From the NCBI GenBank assembly GCA_003818595.1, contig RPQV01000069.1, positions 1 to 10,596 of the forward strand: 10,596 bases of DNA. The letters are read 5' to 3'. Below, piece by piece: positions 7,114 through 10,596 of the stretch (the stretch's first letter is position 1; each line of letters opens with the position of its first letter). The position numbers were made by a program, and so were the translations under genes. The notes beneath the pieces are model-generated. The model did no database searches and had not been told where the DNA came from. It worked only from the letters and a program-made list of their open reading frames with translations. Origin of the DNA: Calditrichota bacterium. Its GTDB lineage: Bacteria; Zhuqueibacterota; Zhuqueibacteria; Residuimicrobiales; Krinioviventaceae.

Positions 7114-7980
7114 TCAATCAAACCAAAAGTATTTCCAATGAGGAATTTGAGCGTCATGGACGGCATACCAACCCTGACTCGTTTCCAGTTCTTCAGGAGA
7201 GAGAAGCAGAAACCAGGATGTGTGGCTGAACATGCGATGTTCATCGCGTGGATTGTACACGACCCATTCCCTCGTGCCGATGTTATCGAATAAAAATCTC
7301 GGCTGTTCAAAAAAGAGATTGTATGACTCGCCGTTCGGTGCAAAGTGATACTTTTCGATGCCGACAACATGAGGATAGTAATCCTTGTACAGTGCCGCAA
7401 GGGTTATGGGATAGCGACCGTGTTTGTTGTGATACGCCTCGATGTCGCTGATGAACTCGGCAGCTTGTGCTATGGCGTGTTTTCGGCTGAATTCGGTCAG
7501 CGGCGCCGCCGGCAGCAATTGTATGAGGAGCACAGCAATTGGTACGACCATGAGATAAAAAGGCACGGGATTGACGCGCTGAGAATCTGCCTCTCTCAAA
7601 AGCTTCAGTTGAGGCAGCAATCTATATAAAGCATAAAATAATATAGTCAAGCCAAGAATGCCCAGAGCCTTGCTGATGGCCAGACAAACCAGGGAAACGG
7701 CGGCTGCTGCAATAGATGCTGTGATAAGCGAAACGCTTGCGAAGGTATATCCCTTATACACTTGGGGGTGATTTCGTTTCCTTTGATGCTGCACCCTCGC
7801 TTCATGCATCAGCCACAAAGTTCCGATGGGGACGAGCAACAGATCAGCCGCGCCAAGCAACTGAACCATGGTCGACAGCGGCATTGCCAGCAAATCATAC
7901 CCTCCCGCAAGAAACGGATAGATCATGCACAGGCCGCACAACAATATCATTACGCCCATTCGGACCCAGTGTACGGTCAT
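7114..7980 (-). CDS. Multi-pass membrane protein with C-terminal extracytoplasmic domain, function unknown
   Basis: About 288 residues from the ATG at 7980, which has AAGGA nine bases upstream. Alternatives are an ATG at 8001 and a TTG at 8028; the latter would overlap the DUF1284-like frame and is unlikely. Five probable membrane helices lie at about 6-26, 39-59, 79-101, 104-122 and 140-158. The remaining 130 residues are soluble: an amphipathic helix AEFISDIEAYHNKHGRYP (174-191) followed by TLAALYKDYYP, then aromatic-rich strands including GTREWVVYNPRDEH and a closing QIPHWKYFWFD. The helix plus 'xYxxxxGRYP...L' turn resembles the N-terminal part of type II secretion pseudopilins of the GspG kind, here attached to a membrane bundle rather than a pilin leader. 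I know of similar uncharacterised proteins but no function. The next gene starts 177 bases away. Confidence 0.7.
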   Translation of the reverse strand: MTVHWVRMGVMILLCGLCMIYPFLAGGYDLLAMPLSTMVQLLGAADLLLVPIGTLWLMHEARVQHQRKRNHPQVYKGYTFASVSLITASIAAAAVSLVCLAISKALGILGLTILFYALYRLLPQLKLLREADSQRVNPVPFYLMVVPIAVLLIQLLPAAPLTEFSRKHAIAQAAEFISDIEAYHNKHGRYPITLAALYKDYYPHVVGIEKYHFAPNGESYNLFFEQPRFLFDNIGTREWVVYNPRDEHRMFSHTSWFLLLSPEELETSQGWYAVHDAQIPHWKYFWFD

Positions 7981-8011
7981 TTTAGTGGATCCTTTTTTCA
8001 TCTTTATCCGC

Positions 8012-8164
8012 TTATGCCCCCAACACAAATTCTATCTCCAGCGAAAGGTCATTTAGAACGCTTGCCGCCGCACGATGCAATGCGTGACCATAGGGATGCG
8101 GTGAAAACTTTTCACCGCGTCCATGCGCGCTGATGATGTCAAGCAAATGATGCGGCCGCAACAT
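8012..8164 (-). pseudogene. Truncated DUF1284-like reading frame (50 codons)
   Basis: A short minus-strand frame of 50 codons opens with MLRPHHLLDIISAHGRGEKF and continues SPHPYGHALHRAA, ending SLEIEFVLGA then TAA. The RPHHLLD opening and the HPYGHA block are what I remember as the N-terminal half of DUF1284-type proteins, in which the 'EFV.GA' strand is followed by DDIC.PC and further metal-binding-like cysteines. Here the stop falls exactly after GA, so the cysteine half is gone and the following bases lead into the membrane protein gene. The ATG at 8164 lies 11 bases after the rsgA stop; the only AGGA is about 20 bases upstream, inside rsgA, so translation, if any, would be coupled. Most likely a 3'-truncated gene; a functional micro-protein is possible. 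Confidence 0.6.
8094..8122. repeat. 29-nt near-perfect palindrome inside the DUF1284-like frame
   Basis: GCGGTGAAAA (8098-8107), one central C, TTTTCACCGC (8109-8118) is a perfect 10-bp inverted repeat; including one G:T wobble it extends to 8094-8122. No T-run follows on the minus strand. It lies in the codons for GRGEKFSPHP, a conserved-looking protein block, so codon content alone may explain it. It might also form an RNA hairpin between rsgA and the next gene. Confidence 0.45.
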
Positions 8165-8175
8165 TATCGTTGCTG

Positions 8176-9327
8176 TTATTTTTTCCTCATTAATTTTTTA
8201 TAATTTTTCATCATTTTGCCGAACGATTTGTCTCTCTTTCTTTTTTCCAAGTAAGACATGGCATAGTATGCGGACTCTTTCTGAATATTGAGAAAGTTGT
8301 TATATCGATCTTGATCGATGATGCCCTGTTCAACAGCGTCTTTGACTGCACACCCTTCTTCGTGAACATGGGTGCAATCTTTATAGCGGCATTGGCTGCC
8401 GAATGAAACGATTTCATCGAATGTCTCATCCAAGCCGCTATCAACCGCAAAGTTGCCCAGTTCTTTCATCCCGGGGGTATCAATGAAAATGCTCCCCGAT
8501 TCCAATCGAACAAGTTGTCTTCTGGCCGTTGTATGCCTGCCCTTGTTGTCTTTTTCCCTCACTTCATTCACATCGAATCGCTGCTCGCCGAGCAATTTAT
8601 TGAGCAATGTGGTTTTGCCGACACCGGATGATCCTAACAGACAGTACGTTTTGCCGGCTTGGAGTTCTTTCTGCAATCTCTCAAATCCATCGTCGGTTAT
8701 ATTGCTGATCGGCAGAAACACATATTTATCATTGAAGCGTTTAATACTGTCGCCGATTTTAGCGAGTTCGTCTTCAGATATTAAATCGGTTTTACTCAAT
8801 ATCACGATCGGTTGGATTTTACTTTCATTGATCATGACAAAATAACGTTCCAATCGATTCAAATTGAAATTTGAATCGACCGACTGCACAATCAATGCAT
8901 AGTCAATATTTGCGGCAATCAATTGATGTTCAACCGCTTTTCCGGGGTCTTTGCGTTTCAACAACGACTTGCGCGGCAAAATATGATGAATGATGGCCAG
9001 AGACTTATCGTCAAAATATTGTACCACAACCCAATCACCGACTGTTGGATAATCGATACTATTCTCGATATTGAATAAAAACTTGCCGGATAATTCAGCC
9101 AGGATCTCCTGCCGGCCATCACTGACTTGATAATTGCTCTTATTGACTTCACTAATTCTGGCTAGTGAAAAACCATCTTTAAGAGAGTCCTTACTTTTTT
9201 GTTCAAACCACTCATCGAATCCTAATGATTCAAGAGACGGTCTTGACAGACCCGTCTCAAGTTCTGTTACATTCTCTTTTGAAATATGATTGATATCGTT
9301 GGGATGTTGTTCATGCACTGCTGACAT
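8176..9327 (-). CDS. rsgA: Ribosome small subunit-dependent GTPase A
   Basis: A complete 383-residue circularly permuted GTPase that checks late 30S subunit assembly. Residues about 50-120 form the OB-fold RNA-binding domain (FSLARISEVNKSNYQVSDG; VGDWVVV). The GTPase motifs appear in permuted order: G4 SKTD (178-181), then G1 GSSGVGKTT (232-240), G2 region KGRHTTARRQL (262-272), and G3 DTPGM (283-287). The C-terminal zinc site C-x4-C-x-H-x5-C is intact (C313, C318, H320, C326). A 35-40 residue N-terminal extension ends in LGFDEWFEQ, common in one RsgA branch. GGAGAG lies a few bases before the ATG at 9327. It is the first intact gene of the minus-strand series; its stop is only 11 bases before the DUF1284-like frame. 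Length and motifs are complete, so it is expected to be active. Whether it is the sole copy cannot be judged. Confidence 0.95.
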   Translation of the reverse strand: MSAVHEQHPNDINHISKENVTELETGLSRPSLESLGFDEWFEQKSKDSLKDGFSLARISEVNKSNYQVSDGRQEILAELSGKFLFNIENSIDYPTVGDWVVVQYFDDKSLAIIHHILPRKSLLKRKDPGKAVEHQLIAANIDYALIVQSVDSNFNLNRLERYFVMINESKIQPIVILSKTDLISEDELAKIGDSIKRFNDKYVFLPISNITDDGFERLQKELQAGKTYCLLGSSGVGKTTLLNKLLGEQRFDVNEVREKDNKGRHTTARRQLVRLESGSIFIDTPGMKELGNFAVDSGLDETFDEIVSFGSQCRYKDCTHVHEEGCAVKDAVEQGIIDQDRYNNFLNIQKESAYYAMSYLEKRKRDKSFGKMMKNYKKLMRKK

Positions 9328-9421
9328 TTTCTCTCCATATTATTGGATTCGACTTGCAAAATATTTTGCAGCGTGACAGCCTTATTAATTCTTCCAAATT
9401 ATCTAAAGGATTGATGAATCG

Positions 9422-9481
9422 TTACGCATTCGGACCATCCGCAAAATACTCCAACCAACCTGATGAGTCAACTAAATTCAT
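9422..9481 (-). pseudogene. VapC-like PIN toxin, truncated to 19 codons
   Basis: The frame MNLVDSSGWLEYFADGPNA stops at TAA (9422-9424). 'VDSSGWLEYFADG' is the N-terminal strand and helix of VapC-type PIN-domain ribonucleases, with the first catalytic aspartate (D5). The remaining 110 or so residues with the other acidic residues are absent; the next gene, rsgA, starts 94 bases on. Its ATG overlaps the TGA of the preceding antitoxin (ATGA), the normal vapBC arrangement. It cannot encode a functional toxin. Confidence 0.7.
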
Positions 9482-9683
9482 ATTCTATCCTCATCTCGAT
9501 CCAATGACGTGTTGATCCCCTTTAGGAAACCCCGCATTGTTTTGATATCTCTCTCCGGTACTAACTCGATACGGTTGCCGTACATAATGACCTGTAATTT
9601 TGTCCGGGGAATAATTGAAGTGCCTGTCTAATTGGTTGGGGTATGACAATTTGTAACTTTGGGGATATCGTTACTCTATACAT
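9478..9683 (-). pseudogene. VapB/AbrB-type antitoxin, one-base frameshift
   Basis: From the ATG at 9683 the frame gives MYRVTISPKLQIVIPQPIR, then QALQLFPGQ, a classic AbrB/SpoVT-type swapped-hairpin DNA-binding domain. At a run of four A on the minus strand (9598-9601) the homology jumps to the next frame, KLQVIMYGNRIELVPERDI and KTMRGFLKGINTS, ending at TGA 9478-9480. The total is 206 bases, one short of a multiple of three, so a single missing A restores a 68-residue protein of normal VapB shape. GGAGAGG lies seven bases before the ATG. The DNA-binding N-terminus would still be made, with a short wrong tail; the toxin-binding C-terminus would not. A sequencing error at the A-run is possible, but the toxin is also truncated. 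Confidence 0.7.
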
Positions 9684-9710
9684 ACTACAGCCTCTCCATC
9701 GATAGTATTC

Positions 9711-9726
9711 TTGTATTACAATACAA
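9711..9726. promoter_or_regulatory. Operator-like palindrome upstream of the antitoxin
   Basis: TTGTATT-AC-AATACAA is a perfect 7-bp inverted repeat with a 2-bp spacer, 28 bases before the antitoxin ATG. AbrB-type antitoxins repress their own promoters by binding such AT-rich palindromes, so this is a reasonable autoregulatory site. Function is inferred from position and symmetry. Confidence 0.45.
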
Positions 9727-9740
9727 AAATCGAAGGATAT

Positions 9741-9962
9741 TCGCAATGATTTTCCACCATACCTCGCTAGCGCGGAAAGCAACATAGTGGAGAAACGAAG
9801 CCGTTACATCTGACAATCTGTGCGGCCTTCCCTGCAAAACCAGACAACGCAGCATATCCAGCCAAACAGAAAAAGCATGATCACCGACAATATCTCGCAT
9901 TCCCCGCAGATGCGCAATTACTTTACACCGATTCCCGGGGAAACCGCGATCGGAGGCTATTT
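9741..9962 (-). pseudogene. Probable gene fragment, function unknown
   Basis: On the minus strand one frame stays open from the end of the beta-barrel gene to a stop at 9685, about 93 codons, and reads like protein over its first 70: CKVIAHLRGMRDIVGDHAF, SVWLDMLRCLVLQGRPHRLS, then ASFLHYVAFRASEVW. The only in-frame ATGs (9900 and 9852) have no good ribosome binding site and the first lies within the protein-like stretch, so this looks like an interior piece of a longer gene. The 'GRPHRLSDVTASFLHY' part resembles a 'GRTHRLSxVVAxxLQYA' block that I vaguely recall from uncharacterised proteins. The 18 or so codons after 9741 overlap the operator and antitoxin leader and are probably not part of it. 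Confidence 0.3.
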
Positions 9963-10596
9963 TTATCGTATCCGGGTCGTAACACCGATCATCATGCGAA
10001 GGCCGTATTTGGGCTGGTTGATCGCATTGTCGGCGTCAGCGTAGCTGTAATTTTTGCGGGGATTGACATGGTCGCCATCCGGCGCATAACTGGTATCGTG
10101 TCCGGACAGCACCGACTTGAAAAAAAAATCTCCGCCCAGATCGAGCCTTAAATCAGTTTTCGGTGAGATAGCGACTGAGCTTTCTAAACCCAGGCCTAAA
10201 CCCCAGTTATTGCTGATTACGCCAAACTCCTCATTGCCGCCGACATATTTGAACCTGCCCTTAAAATGTGCAAACCGTGGTCCAAGGTAAAAGCGCGAAT
10301 TCGGTAGATGGAACAATTTCAGCGGAAAGAGGAGGTCAAATCGCAGGGAGAGGACGCCGCCGCCTTTCTCAGGCGTGCCGTTGGTGGCGTCATTGATAAA
10401 AATTTTTCGCGCCTCGGAAGCGCTGCCTGGATTAACCCAGGCATAGCCCATTCCCAGTCGCGCCGACAGCGGCAGCTCATGCGTAAATTGCGCAGCCGTG
10501 CCGTTCAAGAACCAACTGACGCCATTGTTATAACCCACATCAGTCCCGATCCTGAATTCTGCGGCTGATAATTTGGCAACCCCGCCGACTATAATC
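9963..10596 (-). CDS. Outer-membrane beta-barrel protein (5' end outside window)
   Basis: The frame is open to the window edge: from 10595 it reads IIVGGVAKLSAAEFRIGTD and on through the GTG at 10538, which is therefore internal. About 210 residues are visible. They alternate polar and hydrophobic residues with many glycines and aromatics in strand pairs, e.g. FRIGTDVGYNNGVSWFLNG, LSARLGMGYAWVN, LSLRFDLLFPLKL, SRFYLGPRFAHFKGRF, WGLGLGLESSVAI, LRLDLGGDFFF and YGLRMMIGVTTRI at the end. The loops are polar and rich in N, D and G. This is the pattern of an eight- to twelve-stranded outer-membrane barrel. The last residue is Arg rather than the usual aromatic. No specific family or ligand can be named. 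The gene is GC-richer than the decayed region after it. Confidence 0.7.
   Translation of the reverse strand, partial: IIVGGVAKLSAAEFRIGTDVGYNNGVSWFLNGTAAQFTHELPLSARLGMGYAWVNPGSASEARKIFINDATNGTPEKGGGVLSLRFDLLFPLKLFHLPNSRFYLGPRFAHFKGRFKYVGGNEEFGVISNNWGLGLGLESSVAISPKTDLRLDLGGDFFFKSVLSGHDTSYAPDGDHVNPRKNYSYADADNAINQPKYGLRMMIGVTTRIR

Noticed and set aside
6938..7117. N-terminal extension of the 60-aa protein from a TTG start overlapping the membrane-protein stop
   Set aside because: No ribosome binding site at the TTG, unprotein-like composition, and a strong GGAGG site directly before the internal ATG at 6937.
8012..8175. An intrinsic terminator after rsgA formed by the 8094-8122 palindrome
   Set aside because: No T-run follows on the minus strand, and the palindrome lies within a block that can be explained by coding sequence.
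1..10596. CRISPR array, integron attC sites, insertion-sequence ends, tRNA or rRNA genes
   Set aside because: No regularly spaced direct repeats, no transposase or integrase motifs, and no tRNA cloverleaf or rRNA core sequence were seen on either strand.

Overview
The window looks like a chromosomal stretch from an uncultured Gram-negative bacterium. Evidence for an outer envelope is a partial outer-membrane beta-barrel gene, a lipoprotein, an Sec-exported beta-propeller protein and the remnant of a twin-arginine-exported protein. Base composition is mixed, and several starts lack a clear Shine-Dalgarno. The protein styles (DUF7000, DUF1284, the small DUF4177-like protein, the 'DWPQYLGPGRNG' propeller) recall the Bacteroidota/Calditrichota/KSB1 (FCB) lineages. 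That placement is an inference, not a measurement.

Layout. Plus strand, 1-2800: the decayed, internally deleted remains of a DUF362-type Tat-exported protein (2-479); an intact DUF7000-like cytoplasmic protein (729-1229); a 300-base gap with an imperfect inverted intergenic repeat and a possible promoter; and a secreted PQQ-like beta-propeller protein (1532-2800). A convergent boundary with an 8-bp inverted repeat separates this from a long run of minus-strand genes.

Minus strand, read from 9327 down to 3053: rsgA (ribosome-assembly GTPase); a 50-codon truncated DUF1284-like reading frame that is easy to miss; a multi-pass membrane protein with a C-terminal extracytoplasmic domain; a 60-aa DUF4177-like protein; an NTF2/SnoaL-like lipoprotein; a metallophosphoesterase; a BcrA-type ABC ATPase overlapping its ABC-2 permease; and an ICMT-type membrane methyltransferase. 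Spacing is tight from the lipoprotein through the permease (25 bp, 6 bp, overlap or near-overlap), so these four are probably co-transcribed.

Minus strand, 9422-10596: a broken VapBC-type toxin-antitoxin module (antitoxin with a one-base frameshift, toxin cut to 19 codons, operator-like palindrome and ribosome binding site still present), a probable fragment of another gene, and the 3' part of an outer-membrane beta-barrel gene that runs off the window.

I see no convincing undescribed multi-gene system. The most notable signal is gene decay: three or four different truncated or frameshifted genes lie between otherwise intact ones, and most are visible only when short frames are stitched together by hand. 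The ABC exporter cluster and the pseudopilin-like segment in the membrane protein are the best functional leads.
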